This document shows, in pieces, positions 27,192-35,645 of a DNA stretch of 64,000 nucleotides; the first letter of the stretch is position 1, and each line of letters begins with the position of its first letter. Location of the stretch: positions 62,001 through 126,000 of the forward strand of contig NZ_CP096032.1 in assembly GCF_023115425.1 (NCBI RefSeq). Direction: 5' to 3'. The DNA is from Synechococcus sp. A10-1-5-1 (GTDB lineage: Bacteria > Cyanobacteriota > Cyanobacteriia > PCC-6307 > Cyanobiaceae). The notes beneath the pieces are model-generated. The model worked only from the letters and a program-made list of their open reading frames with translations. It ran no database searches and was not told the DNA's origin. Made by a program: the position numbers and the translations under genes.

Positions 27192-28009
27192 GGCCGGGGG
27201 TGAGGTGCTCCAACCTGGCGCAGCATCGCCTCCCGGGACAGTCCCGTGGGCTCATTGGCTGAGGGCGACCTGATCTGGATCAACGGCAGGCCTAGTTCCT
27301 GGCTCAGGGATTGCCAGATCTGCTGGGTGATTCCTCCGGACTGCCTGCAGAGCACCCTGCTGATCTGCCAGCGGCGGCAGAGGGCTCGCTCAATGGCCCC
27401 CTCAGGTAGTGCCCCCGGCCGGACGCAGGCCAGATGCTCCGGCTCCAAGCCCGCGGCGAGGGCCAGGCGCAGGCTTTCAGGGTTGTCGAGGATCCGGGCG
27501 AAGTGCTGGGAGGCGGTGCTATGGCGCAAGGCCCTGGCCAGATGCCGGGAGCCAATCGCTAGCAGTAGTCGTTCTCCCGCCAGCTGCATGTCTTGGAGCT
27601 CTTTGAGATCACCAATCCAATGAATCCGAGTTCCAAGGGCGGGAAGCTGGGCCTCTCGCTGCAGTTGCAGTAGCGGTTGGTGCTGGGCCCTGCAGCGCCG
27701 TTGCAGCCTGCTGCTGATGACTTGGGCAAAGGGATGGGTGGCATCCAGGACCCACTGGGGCCTGTGGCTTCGCAGTAGATGATCAACCGCCTCGTCCCTT
27801 TCGAGCTGTCCCACCTGGAAGCGGAGATTGGGGTGGGATGGATATGCCCGGATGGCCGCTTCGCTGACCACGCTGACCAGGACGCTCCAGCCGCGTTTCA
27901 GTAAGGCCTGGGCGAGGGGCGGACCATCTCCAGTGCCAGAGACCAACCAAATCGTCTCTGCTGGGTCCGATGTCGAGGAATCCCCCTGGTGAAATTCCAG
28001 GCCTTGCAT
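27188..28009 (-). CDS. cobK: Precorrin-6A/cobalt-precorrin-6A reductase
   Basis: NAD(P)H-dependent reductase of the corrin ring in cobalamin synthesis (CobK/CbiJ). The 273-residue protein shows WLVSGTGDGPPLAQALL (the family's nucleotide-binding start, equivalent to LxGTxEG), VLDATHPFAQVIS (the DATHPFA signature) and CLxLRxP-like PLLQLQREAQ, followed by IGSRHLARAL. It is co-oriented with and overlaps cutA by 4 bases. A possible start at 28009 has a short extra N-terminus relative to the family. With cobO this indicates de novo B12-type cofactor synthesis. Confidence 0.92.
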   Translation of the reverse strand: MQGLEFHQGDSSTSDPAETIWLVSGTGDGPPLAQALLKRGWSVLVSVVSEAAIRAYPSHPNLRFQVGQLERDEAVDHLLRSHRPQWVLDATHPFAQVISSRLQRRCRAQHQPLLQLQREAQLPALGTRIHWIGDLKELQDMQLAGERLLLAIGSRHLARALRHSTASQHFARILDNPESLRLALAAGLEPEHLACVRPGALPEGAIERALCRRWQISRVLCRQSGGITQQIWQSLSQELGLPLIQIRSPSANEPTGLSREAMLRQVGAPHPRP

Positions 28010-28029
28010 CAGGATGATGCCCCTAGTCC

Positions 28030-28521
28030 ATGACCTGTCCTGTGAACCATTGCTTGCTGGAGGTAGAGGTGCTGGAGGCGCCTCAGGTGCGCTACACCCA
28101 GGACAACCAAACTCCAGTGGCGGAGATGGCCGTTCAATTTGATGGCCTGCGTCCTGATGATCCGGCGGGTCAGCTCAAGGTTGTCGGCTGGGGAAGTCTT
28201 GCTCAGGACCTGCAGAACAGGGTTCAGGTCGGTCAGCGCCTGATGGTTGAAGGCCGCCTGCGGATGAACACCGTGAGCCGTCAGGACGGGGTCAAAGAAA
28301 AGCGCGCTGAATTCACCCTCTCCCGTCTGCATCCGCTGGGTGCCAGCGCCGGTGCCGGCCGACCTGCTGCCGCAGCGCCGTCCTCGGCTCCCGCCCCAAC
28401 CCGCGCCGCTGCTCCGGCTCCCGTCGCGGCCGCGGCTGCCGCTCAAGAGCAGCCTCCCACTTGGAACGCTTCACCCTTGATCCCCGATCTGCCTGAGGGC
28501 GAGGACGAGATTCCGTTCTGA
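28030..28521 (+). CDS. ssb: Single-stranded DNA-binding protein
   Basis: OB-fold protein that coats single-stranded DNA in replication and repair; 163 residues. The N-terminal ~105 residues are the OB domain (NHCLLEVEVLEAPQVRYT, GDLRPDD-like loop, LKVVGWGSLAQDLQNRVQVGQRLMVEGRLR). The middle is a low-complexity Ala/Pro linker, and the last residues are an acidic tip ending DEIPF, the protein-interaction tail that recruits repair enzymes. The OB part is divergent from E. coli SSB but typical for picocyanobacteria. Divergent from cobK, 20 bases apart. Confidence 0.93.
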   Translation: MTCPVNHCLLEVEVLEAPQVRYTQDNQTPVAEMAVQFDGLRPDDPAGQLKVVGWGSLAQDLQNRVQVGQRLMVEGRLRMNTVSRQDGVKEKRAEFTLSRLHPLGASAGAGRPAAAAPSSAPAPTRAAAPAPVAAAAAAQEQPPTWNASPLIPDLPEGEDEIPF

Positions 28522-28545
28522 TCGCGCCTGGCCCGGAAGAAGGAC

Positions 28546-28767
28546 TCAGTTGCTTGGGTTGAGCTGCTCCTGGGCTTGCTCGAGCAGTTGCCCCAGCTCC
28601 CGCTCCAGGGCCGCCAAGTCCAAGCGCAGCTCTGGCCAGCGACCCTGATCGAGCTGCTGCAGCAACCAAAGCCGGTCCCGCTGCAGCTGCTCAATCAGTT
28701 CCGTTGTGCTTGGGGCATCGTGTACTGGGTTTGGCTCTTGCCCCCCGTTGACCGAAGATGCCCGCAT
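28546..28767 (-). CDS. Short helical protein of unknown function
   Basis: A 73-residue ORF from ATG 28767: a polar N-terminus, then a regular helix (TTELIEQLQRDRLWLLQQLDQ) and a second heptad-like helix (LAALERELGQLLEQAQEQL), so it is probably a small helical hairpin or coiled coil. Function unknown. The open frame continues upstream to 28827, but that part overlaps the start of the DUF2854 gene and is not likely coding. The start codon shares CATG at 28765-28768 with the divergent ATG of the DUF2854 gene, leaving no room for separate leaders on both strands. Confidence 0.6.
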   Translation of the reverse strand: MRASSVNGGQEPNPVHDAPSTTELIEQLQRDRLWLLQQLDQGRWPELRLDLAALERELGQLLEQAQEQLNPSN

Positions 28768-29308
28768 GCTCGCAATCGCTTCCCCCGGCAGCCTAGTCAC
28801 CCTGGCAGGTGCTGCTCTGTCGGTCATTGGCTGGATCGGCTACGCCACCTCCAATCCCAACCTCAGCCTGCCGACCATTTTTTATGGCATTCCCATCCTG
28901 TTGGGTGGTCTGGCCTTGAAGTCGTCAGAGCTACCCCCAGCGGAGCTTCTCCCTGCGGAGTCAGAGGCCGTTGCCCTGCGCGAGGAGGCCTCCAGCAAAA
29001 CCCTGCGCAAGTTGGTGAAGGATGTCACCCGCTGGCGCTATGGCCAGAAGGCTCACCTGGAGAGCTCACTGGAGGCCCTGAAACTTTGGGACGAAGATCA
29101 GCCCCCCCAGCTCGTTAGCGTTGCCGAGCGGGCCATCGGGGGCCGCTATGCCGTCGCAATGCGCTTCCGCTGCGAAGGGGTCCCCTATGAGCGTTGGCAG
29201 GACAAGCAGGACCGTCTGGGTCGCTTCTTTGACCGTGGCCTGCGGGCCGAGCTGAGCGAGCCGAGCAAGGGCGAGGTGCTGCTTGAGTTGTTGCCCGCTG
29301 CTGGCTAA
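28766..29308 (+). CDS. DUF2854-family membrane protein
   Basis: A 180-residue protein matching the cyanobacterial/plastid DUF2854 pattern: two N-terminal transmembrane helices (SLVTLAGAALSVIGWIGYAT and LPTIFYGIPILLGGLALKS), the PPAELLP segment, then a soluble C-terminal domain (KLVKDVTRWRYGQKAHLESSLEALKLW ... RYAVAMRFRCEGVPYERWQDKQDRLGRFF). No biochemical function is known to me for the family; distribution suggests a thylakoid-related role. ATG 28766 is chosen because 20 upstream open codons do not look like protein. Confidence 0.85.
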   Translation: MLAIASPGSLVTLAGAALSVIGWIGYATSNPNLSLPTIFYGIPILLGGLALKSSELPPAELLPAESEAVALREEASSKTLRKLVKDVTRWRYGQKAHLESSLEALKLWDEDQPPQLVSVAERAIGGRYAVAMRFRCEGVPYERWQDKQDRLGRFFDRGLRAELSEPSKGEVLLELLPAAG

Positions 29309-29375
29309 ACCTTGAGCGGTACGAGCGGGTAGCTTCCCGTTTCCTCGACCCCATCTTTCGACCGCGGTCTTTCCC

Positions 29376-30260
29376 TTGAGCGAACGTCCTGCTGATCGCA
29401 CCGACGCCTTGCGGGTGTCGGTGCTGAGCGAAGCCCTTCCGTATATCCAGCGTTTCTCGGGACGCCGCGTTGTCGTGAAGTACGGCGGAGCTGCCATGGT
29501 CAGAGAAGACCTGCGTGATGCGGTCTATCGCGACTTGGTGCTGCTGGCTTCGGTTGGCGTGAAACCGGTGGTGGTCCATGGCGGTGGGCCAGAAATTAAT
29601 GAGTGGTTGGGGCGCCTGAACATCGAGCCCCAATTCCGTAATGGGTTGCGGGTGACCTGCCCGGACACCATGGACGTGGTGGAGATGGTCCTGGTGGGCC
29701 GGGTCAATAAGCAAATCGTCAATGGGTTGAACCGTCTTGGCGCCCGGGCCGTGGGCCTCTCCGGCAGCGATGGACCGTTGGTGCGGGCCCGCACCTACGG
29801 CGATGGCGCCAATGGACTGGTGGGGGATGTGGCCGCGGTGGATCCCTCGGTGCTGTTCCCCCTGCTGGATGCCGGCTACATCCCGGTGATCTCCTCGGTG
29901 GCGGCCGATGGTGAGGGCCAGGCCCACAACATCAATGCCGACACCGTCGCCGGTGAGTTGGCCGCGGCATTGGAAGCGGAGAAGTTGATCTTGTTGACCG
30001 ATACCCCGGGCATCCTTCGGGATCGGGAGGATCCCAGCTCTTTGATTCGATCCGTGAGTCTCTCCGGGGCCCGCGAGCTCATCAGCTCTGGCGTCGTGGC
30101 CGGCGGCATGACCCCGAAGACCGAGTGCTGCATTCGCGCCTTGGCCCAGGGGGTCGCCGCTGCCCACATCGTCGATGGCCGAACCGCCCATGCCCTGCTG
30201 CTTGAGGTGTTTACCGACGCAGGCATCGGCACGATGGTGACGGGCCGCTCCAACCTCTAG
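29376..30260 (+). CDS. argB: Acetylglutamate kinase
   Basis: Phosphorylates N-acetylglutamate, the controlled step of arginine synthesis, and in cyanobacteria is activated by PII. The 294-residue protein starts at TTG 29376 ([14 protein letters not shown]) and has [20 protein letters not shown], the GLSGSDG and VAGGMTPK signatures of the amino-acid-kinase fold. An N-terminal helix ([15 protein letters not shown]) is present, the element that makes hexameric, arginine-inhibited and PII-binding enzymes. Its stop is followed immediately by the GTG of the next gene. Confidence 0.97.
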   Translation: MSERPADRTDALRVSVLSEALPYIQRFSGRRVVVKYGGAAMVREDLRDAVYRDLVLLASVGVKPVVVHGGGPEINEWLGRLNIEPQFRNGLRVTCPDTMDVVEMVLVGRVNKQIVNGLNRLGARAVGLSGSDGPLVRARTYGDGANGLVGDVAAVDPSVLFPLLDAGYIPVISSVAADGEGQAHNINADTVAGELAAALEAEKLILLTDTPGILRDREDPSSLIRSVSLSGARELISSGVVAGGMTPKTECCIRALAQGVAAAHIVDGRTAHALLLEVFTDAGIGTMVTGRSNL

Positions 30261-31412
30261 GTGTCGGTGGAGGATCCCGGGTCTGCTGAGGTGACGGAAG
30301 GGGTGGATTCATCCGCGCTTCTCCCGGCGCGCGCGGCCCTAGAGAGGGGGGACTACGGGACCTGTGAACGGTTGCTGGAGCCGCTCCTTGAGGCCCATGG
30401 CCCGGTGACTCCCTTCGGCGGCGAAGTGCGCCTCCTGTTGGCCACGGCCCAGTTGGGACGGGGTGATCATCAGGCCGCGGCAACAACGTGCCGAAGTCTT
30501 CGGGGCTGCCGCGATGCCGCTCTTCGCGCCCAGGCCAAGGGACTTCAGGAGATCCTCGACGCTCCGGCTTTGGTCAGGCCCCGCGAATGGTCGATGACCC
30601 TCCCCAGCCTGGGGGAGATGAAACCGTTGGAGGGCGAGCTCAAGGCCATGGCCCGTCAACGGCGCCGCCGCCGCCGTCCTCCTGAGCCGCCGCCGCCGCC
30701 CACCGGACCGACCCAAGCCCCAGTGGGCTTTGCTGTGCTGGCCGTCCTCCTGTTGCTGCTCACTGCGCTGCTCGGGGGCTGCGTCGATTTGGAGACGCAG
30801 CTCAATTTCCCCGCCCCAGGACGGTTGCAATTTGAGCAGCGCAGCCAATCCTTGACCGATCAGCCCCTGCCCTGGCAGGCCCAGTGGCGCCAATCACTTC
30901 GCGGCCGCCCATTGAAGGTGCATCAAGACCATGGCCGCCTGGAGGTGAGCTCCCCGGTCTTGCCTGCCGCTCAGGCCTTGCGCCTTCTCGAGAACAGCCT
31001 TGAGCAGGGGGCCAAGCTCGCCAATCTCGATCTTCCTGGGCCTGATTTGCAATTCAGCGAGCGCAACTGGCTCATCGGGGTGCGTCAACAGCTCTCCATT
31101 CGCTTGGACCTGGAGGCTCTGCAACCCCTACCGGGCCTGAAGCTGAGCGTTGGCCTTGAGCCGCTTGCGCTGCGCTCGATTCAGTCCTCCAGCCCCAACT
31201 CCGCCCAGGCCATCCGCCGCGGCAAGGGCAAGCCCGAGGCTGTCCGCTGGACCCTTGAGCCCGGCTCCATCAACACGCTTCGGCTCTCCTGTTGGCGATG
31301 GAGCAAGCTCGGCCTCGGCACCCTCGCCATCAGCCTGCTGCTCCTGCTGGTGGCCTTGCTTCAACGACTGCGCCTGGCCGCCGGTTTCGGCCTCCCCCAA
31401 CTCCCGGCCTAG
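30261..31412 (+). CDS. TPR-like plus DUF3153-type membrane protein
   Basis: A 383-residue protein from GTG 30261, directly after the argB stop. Residues ~20-125 form helical repeats resembling TPRs (ARAALERGDYGTCERLLEPLLEAHG). A basic Arg stretch (RQRRRRRRPPEPPPPPTG) leads to a hydrophobic segment near 158-178 (VLAVLLLLLTALLGGCVDLE); the GGC here could be read as a lipobox, but it is internal. The extracytoplasmic domain, with a C-terminal TM (LGTLAISLLLLLVALL) and basic tail, matches the cyanobacterial DUF3153 pattern. Function unknown. Its stop interlocks with priA in CTAG at 31409-31412. Confidence 0.75.
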   Translation: MSVEDPGSAEVTEGVDSSALLPARAALERGDYGTCERLLEPLLEAHGPVTPFGGEVRLLLATAQLGRGDHQAAATTCRSLRGCRDAALRAQAKGLQEILDAPALVRPREWSMTLPSLGEMKPLEGELKAMARQRRRRRRPPEPPPPPTGPTQAPVGFAVLAVLLLLLTALLGGCVDLETQLNFPAPGRLQFEQRSQSLTDQPLPWQAQWRQSLRGRPLKVHQDHGRLEVSSPVLPAAQALRLLENSLEQGAKLANLDLPGPDLQFSERNWLIGVRQQLSIRLDLEALQPLPGLKLSVGLEPLALRSIQSSSPNSAQAIRRGKGKPEAVRWTLEPGSINTLRLSCWRWSKLGLGTLAISLLLLLVALLQRLRLAAGFGLPQLPA

Positions 31413-33670
31413 AGCTCCAGTGGATCTGGATCGATCGCCAGACTGACGTCGTTTGGCAAGAGCGCCCTCAGTTCGGTCTCCATGGGCAGGGGTAGATCTG
31501 AACCGGCGGGGCCATGGAGCAGTAGTTGCCAGCGGCTATTCCCTGCCACCCGCGCCACGGGGGCTGGGGCCGGTCCGATCAGTAACCAACCCTGTTGCAT
31601 CAGTTCTGAGCGCAGGTGTTCCGCGAGGCTGGAGGCAGCGGTCGCGGTCCGACTGGCGGACGGCCCGGCGAGCCGCAGCAGGCAGGCCCGGCTAAAGGGC
31701 ACGAGGGAAGCGGCCTGCCTCTGGCTCAGTTCCTCGGCCAAGAAGGCTTCGTAACGGCCGTCGACCAGGTGGCGAATGACTGGGTGCTCAGGGCTGTAGG
31801 TCTGCACCAAGACTTCCCCCGGGCGATCGCCTCGGCCCGCTCGGCCGGCCAGCTGGAGCAGCAGCTGCAGGCTTTCCTCGGCGGCCCGCAGATCGGGGCG
31901 ATGCAGCAGGCCATCCGCGGCCAGAACAGCAGCCAGGGTGACGCGAGGTAGGTCCATGCCCTTGGCCAGCATCTGCGTTCCGATCAAGACATCGGCCTCT
32001 CCGCGTGCGAACCGCTCGAGGAGGTGGCGATGGCCATCGCGACCGCGGGTCGTGTCCCGATCGAAGCGCAGCAGCCGGAGGTCTTCTAATTCTTCGGAGA
32101 GGTGCTCCAGCACCTGTTGTGTCCCAGCTCCAAAGGGTTTGAAGGCGGTCGATCCGCAGTGTCCGCAGCGGCGTTCGATTTCGGCTCGATGGTCGCACCA
32201 ATGGCAGCGAAGCCAGGAGCGCTCCCGTTGGCGGTGCACCGTGAGTGCAACGTCGCAGTGGGGACACTGCACGACTTCACCGCAGCTCCGGCAACTCAAA
32301 AAGCTGCTGTATCCCCGGCGAGGCACCAGCACGACGGCCTGTTCACTGCGTTCTTTCAGGGTTTGGAGTCGATCCATGAGGGGCCGACTGACGAGTCGGC
32401 GATGCCCCTCGGCCAGTTCCTGCCGCATGTCCACCACCAGCACTGGTGGGAGAACGCTGGTGCCAATCCGTTTTGGTAGGCGCACCAGCTGGCATTCAGC
32501 CAGCGGTCCTTGGCAGGCCCGCCAGGTTTCCAAGCTTGGGGTGGCGCTACCAAGGACCAACTTGGCGCCACTGCTCTGGGCCCGCAGCTTCGCCACATCA
32601 CGGGCGTGATAACAGGGCATGGGGCTGTCCTGCTTGTAGGAGCGGTCGTGCTCCTCATCGAGCACCACCAACCCCAGCTGTTGGAGGGGTAAAAAGATCG
32701 CCGATCGGGTGCCCACCACAAGCAGGGGCGAGTCGCTATTCAGGCAGCGGCGCCAGGTTCGGATCCGCGAGCCATCGCTGCAACCGGAGTGGTACTCAGC
32801 CACCGCTCCGCCAAAACGGGCTCGGCTGCGGTCCAACAGCTGGGGAATGAGGCCAATTTCCGGCGTCAGCAACAACACAGAGCGTCCGGCCTGGAGCTCG
32901 CGGGCTGCGGCCTGGAGATAGACCTCTGTTTTGCCGGCTCCGGTGACCCCCCAGAGCAGCAGTGTGCTTCCAGCTTTAGCCAGTTCGATGGCCGCTAGCG
33001 CCTGGGCCTGATCCGCTGTGAGTTGTTTGGGGTTGGCCTCGCCTGAGTGGCTGATCGCCCCTGTTTCCCTTGGACCGTGAAAGAGACGTCGTTCTCGCCG
33101 GATTGTTCCCCGGCGCATCAGGGTGTCGCTGACGGATCGGCTGACCTGGGCGGACTCCAGAGCCTGGGTCTGCCAGCACTGGCCGCCATGCTCCTGAATG
33201 ACCTGGAGCAGGCGTGTTTGTGCCGCGCTCCAGGTACCGCATTCCGCTTCAGTCGGCGGCTGGATCAGCTCCAACCAGAGTTGCTCCCGTGGACGTTCCG
33301 CCGCTGAAGTGGCCCGTTGACCCAGCCAGCCCGGGGGCAGGACCGCCTTGAGTGTTCGAAACGATGTGGTCCGGCACTGCTGCGCAACCGTCTCAATCAG
33401 GCCCTGCCAATGCGGTTCAACCGCAGCCTTTTGATGGATTGTCTCAATCGGTTGTAAGGCTTTGCCTGCGAGTGCAGATGGGTGGTGTTCCAGCAGATCC
33501 ACCACCAGTCCAATGTGGCGGCGTCCCCTGAGTCGAATCTGAACGAGATCTCCTCTGGCGCAGGGGAGTTGCTCGGGATTGCTGTAGGTAAAAACCTGCC
33601 CCTCACGGCCTGCTTCAAGCCAGACCTGGACCCAGGAACCCTGGGCATCAGCTGAGGCGGAGGCAGTCAA
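31409..33670 (-). CDS. priA: Primosomal replication helicase PriA
   Basis: SF2 DNA helicase that restarts stalled replication forks, 753 residues. An N-terminal DNA-binding domain (QVWLEAGREGQVFTYSNPEQL) precedes the helicase core: Walker A WGVTGAGKTEVYL, Walker B as LDEEH, the GSATPS motif and later LIGTQMLAKGMDLP and QLAGRAGRGDRPGEVLVQT. Two zinc-binding clusters lie between the helicase halves: CRSCGEVVQCPHC and CHWCDHRAEIERRCGHC, eight cysteines in the family pattern. It diverges from rpoD and converges with the DUF3153 gene. Confidence 0.97.
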   Translation of the reverse strand: MTASASADAQGSWVQVWLEAGREGQVFTYSNPEQLPCARGDLVQIRLRGRRHIGLVVDLLEHHPSALAGKALQPIETIHQKAAVEPHWQGLIETVAQQCRTTSFRTLKAVLPPGWLGQRATSAAERPREQLWLELIQPPTEAECGTWSAAQTRLLQVIQEHGGQCWQTQALESAQVSRSVSDTLMRRGTIRRERRLFHGPRETGAISHSGEANPKQLTADQAQALAAIELAKAGSTLLLWGVTGAGKTEVYLQAAARELQAGRSVLLLTPEIGLIPQLLDRSRARFGGAVAEYHSGCSDGSRIRTWRRCLNSDSPLLVVGTRSAIFLPLQQLGLVVLDEEHDRSYKQDSPMPCYHARDVAKLRAQSSGAKLVLGSATPSLETWRACQGPLAECQLVRLPKRIGTSVLPPVLVVDMRQELAEGHRRLVSRPLMDRLQTLKERSEQAVVLVPRRGYSSFLSCRSCGEVVQCPHCDVALTVHRQRERSWLRCHWCDHRAEIERRCGHCGSTAFKPFGAGTQQVLEHLSEELEDLRLLRFDRDTTRGRDGHRHLLERFARGEADVLIGTQMLAKGMDLPRVTLAAVLAADGLLHRPDLRAAEESLQLLLQLAGRAGRGDRPGEVLVQTYSPEHPVIRHLVDGRYEAFLAEELSQRQAASLVPFSRACLLRLAGPSASRTATAASSLAEHLRSELMQQGWLLIGPAPAPVARVAGNSRWQLLLHGPAGSDLPLPMETELRALLPNDVSLAIDPDPLEL

Positions 33671-34134
33671 TCTTGCAAAGCTCTTGGGAGTTTCTTAAGA
33701 TGAGTCTGTTGAGCAGTCCATAGGGCTGCAGTCGGAACCAGGCAAAGTTCCGTCCAGCGGGAAGATCTTGAGGCCAGCCAGCTCTGCTGAGCGCCCGATC
33801 TGCGACCACCCCTGACAGCCTTGCCGGGCTTCTGGCCCATGTCTCGACCCCCCTTTTAACCCACCTCAGTTCGCCGCCGAGTTCCTTGGCACGCCTGCTG
33901 AGTTCGCTGACGCCCTTTCCCCATCAATCGCCCAAGTGTTCTCGCGCTTCTCTGGGTGCGAATGACTGACTTGGTTGGCCTGAGTGCCTGAGCCAAGTCG
34001 ATTGATGGTTGGCCACCTGATCTTGATCTCGAGTCAGGCCCTTGAAGTCCGTCATCCGTCAGGTCTGGATCCATCTCTCTTGGGGATGATCTAGCTGATC
34101 TGCCATCCGCCTCTACTTCATTTAGCCGAACGCG
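33671..34134. other. 464-base gene-free region upstream of rpoD
   Basis: No convincing protein or tRNA gene is seen between priA and rpoD. A promoter candidate lies at the priA end (33673-33701), so most of the region would be a ~420-base untranslated leader of the rpoD mRNA. A short minus-strand ORF (33856-34074) is Arg/Ser/Gln-rich and not protein-like. Long leaders are common for principal sigma-factor genes; a small RNA or regulated leader is possible but no clear terminator or riboswitch is visible. Confidence 0.5.
33673..33701 (+). promoter_or_regulatory. Candidate sigma-70-type promoter for rpoD
   Basis: TTGCAA (33673-33678) and TAAGAT (33696-33701) match the -35 and -10 consensus at four of six positions each, with the optimal 17-base spacer. 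Transcription would start near 33708, giving a ~425-base leader to the rpoD ATG. It lies next to the divergent priA start, whose own promoter must overlap it. Inference from consensus only. Confidence 0.45.
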
Positions 34135-35565
34135 ATGAGTCCTGCTGCTGCGACCAAAAAGTCAGCGACCACCAAGAGCGCTTCGAAGGCACCCGCCAAA
34201 GAGAAGAAGCCCTCTGCTGAAATCCTGGCCGTGGCGAATGCCTCCGGAGAGACGGTCAAAGTGACTAAGGCCAAGGCTGCCAGCAAGGCCAAGAAAGACG
34301 CAGAGGCCGCCAACAAGGTCAGCCCGACGAAGGCCAAAGCCACCAAGACATCCGCCAGTAGCAAGAAGAGCGCTTCAACCAAGGCTGCTTCAACCAAGGC
34401 GACTTCTACGAAGGCCGCCTCATCGAAGGCCGCCTCAACAAAGACGTCTGCTTCGAAAGCCAGCGGCAAGAAAGCGGCTGCGGCGGATCTCGATAAGGCC
34501 GCTGATCAGTTGTTGGCTGCTGCGGGCCAAGCCCCGGCCGCCGATGCCAAGGCCTCTGAGAAGGACGCCGCTAAAACCGCTAAGGCCCTCGCCAGCATCA
34601 AGATCGGGCCCAAGGGCGTCTACACCGAAGACTCCATCCGGGTTTACCTCCAAGAAATCGGTCGGATCCGTCTGCTGCGGCCCGACGAAGAAATCGAGCT
34701 GGCCCGCAAAATTGCTGATCTGCTTCAGCTCGAGGAGCTCGCCAATCAGTTCGAGGCGGACAACGGCCACTATCCCGACACCAAGGAATGGGCGGCTCTC
34801 GTCGAGATGCCCTTGGTGAAGTTCCGCCGGCGCCTGATGCTGGGCCGCCGCGCCAAGGAAAAGATGGTGCAGTCGAACCTCCGTCTGGTGGTCTCGATTG
34901 CAAAGAAATACATGAACCGGGGTCTGAGCTTCCAGGATCTGATTCAGGAAGGTTCCCTCGGCTTGATTCGGGCTGCCGAGAAGTTCGACCACGAGAAGGG
35001 CTACAAGTTCTCGACCTACGCCACCTGGTGGATTCGTCAGGCGATTACCCGTGCGATCGCTGACCAGTCCCGCACCATTCGTCTTCCGGTGCACCTTTAC
35101 GAGACCATTTCTCGGATCAAGAAGACCACCAAGACCCTCTCCCAAGAGTTCGGCCGGAAGCCCACCGAAGAGGAGATCGCTGAGTCGATGGAGATGACCA
35201 TCGAGAAGCTCCGTTTCATTGCCAAGAGCGCCCAGCTGCCAATTTCTTTGGAGACGCCGATCGGTAAGGAAGAGGATTCCCGTCTCGGTGACTTCATCGA
35301 AGCCGACATCGAAAATCCTGAGCAGGATGTTGCCAAGAACCTGCTGCGGGAAGACCTCGAGGGAGTGCTGGCCACCTTGAGCCCCCGCGAGCGTGATGTT
35401 CTGCGCTTGCGCTACGGACTCGATGATGGCCGGATGAAGACCCTCGAGGAGATCGGTCAGATCTTTGATGTGACCCGCGAGCGGATCCGTCAGATCGAAG
35501 CCAAGGCTCTACGCAAACTGCGGCACCCCAACCGCAATGGCGTCCTCAAGGAGTACATCAAGTAA
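34135..35565 (+). CDS. rpoD: Principal RNA polymerase sigma factor (RpoD/SigA)
   Basis: Group 1 sigma-70 of 476 residues. The first ~130 residues are low-complexity and strongly basic: tandem Lys/Ala/Ser/Thr units such as STKAAS and KAASTK, with little acid, unlike the acidic region 1.1 of E. coli RpoD. Then region 1.2 ([17 protein letters not shown]), region 2 with [14 protein letters not shown] (2.4) and [12 protein letters not shown], region 3, and region 4.2 [30 protein letters not shown]. The start ATG 34135 lies at the end of the long leader. A Rho-independent terminator follows. The repeat-rich N-terminus resembles other cyanobacterial SigA proteins. Confidence 0.97.
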   Translation: MSPAAATKKSATTKSASKAPAKEKKPSAEILAVANASGETVKVTKAKAASKAKKDAEAANKVSPTKAKATKTSASSKKSASTKAASTKATSTKAASSKAASTKTSASKASGKKAAAADLDKAADQLLAAAGQAPAADAKASEKDAAKTAKALASIKIGPKGVYTEDSIRVYLQEIGRIRLLRPDEEIELARKIADLLQLEELANQFEADNGHYPDTKEWAALVEMPLVKFRRRLMLGRRAKEKMVQSNLRLVVSIAKKYMNRGLSFQDLIQEGSLGLIRAAEKFDHEKGYKFSTYATWWIRQAITRAIADQSRTIRLPVHLYETISRIKKTTKTLSQEFGRKPTEEEIAESMEMTIEKLRFIAKSAQLPISLETPIGKEEDSRLGDFIEADIENPEQDVAKNLLREDLEGVLATLSPRERDVLRLRYGLDDGRMKTLEEIGQIFDVTRERIRQIEAKALRKLRHPNRNGVLKEYIK

Positions 35566-35606
35566 CCAACCTGTTGGGTTTGTCCAACACGGTTTAAGGT
35601 TCAGGC

Positions 35607-35636
35607 GCCGGCGGGATCTCTCGCCGGCTTTGTCTT
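35607..35636 (+). terminator. Intrinsic terminator after rpoD
   Basis: GCCGGCG (35607-35613) pairs perfectly with CGCCGGC (35622-35628), a 7-bp GC stem plus one G-U pair around a ~6-base loop, followed by TTTGTCTT. It lies ~40 bases after the rpoD stop and directly before the next gene. Confidence 0.7.
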
Positions 35637-35645
35637 GAGGATTTC

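Noticed and set aside
29115-30191. Long minus-strand ORF opposite argB
   Set aside because: His/Gln/Gly-rich composition and no domain pattern; argB is clear.
33856-34074. 72-residue minus-strand ORF in the rpoD leader
   Set aside because: Arg/Ser/Gln-rich, no ribosome-binding site or recognisable fold; treated as non-coding.
34135-34560. Lys/Ala/Ser repeats in the rpoD N-terminus taken as a separate histone-like gene
   Set aside because: The frame continues without stop into sigma region 1.2-4; such basic N-termini are known in cyanobacterial SigA.
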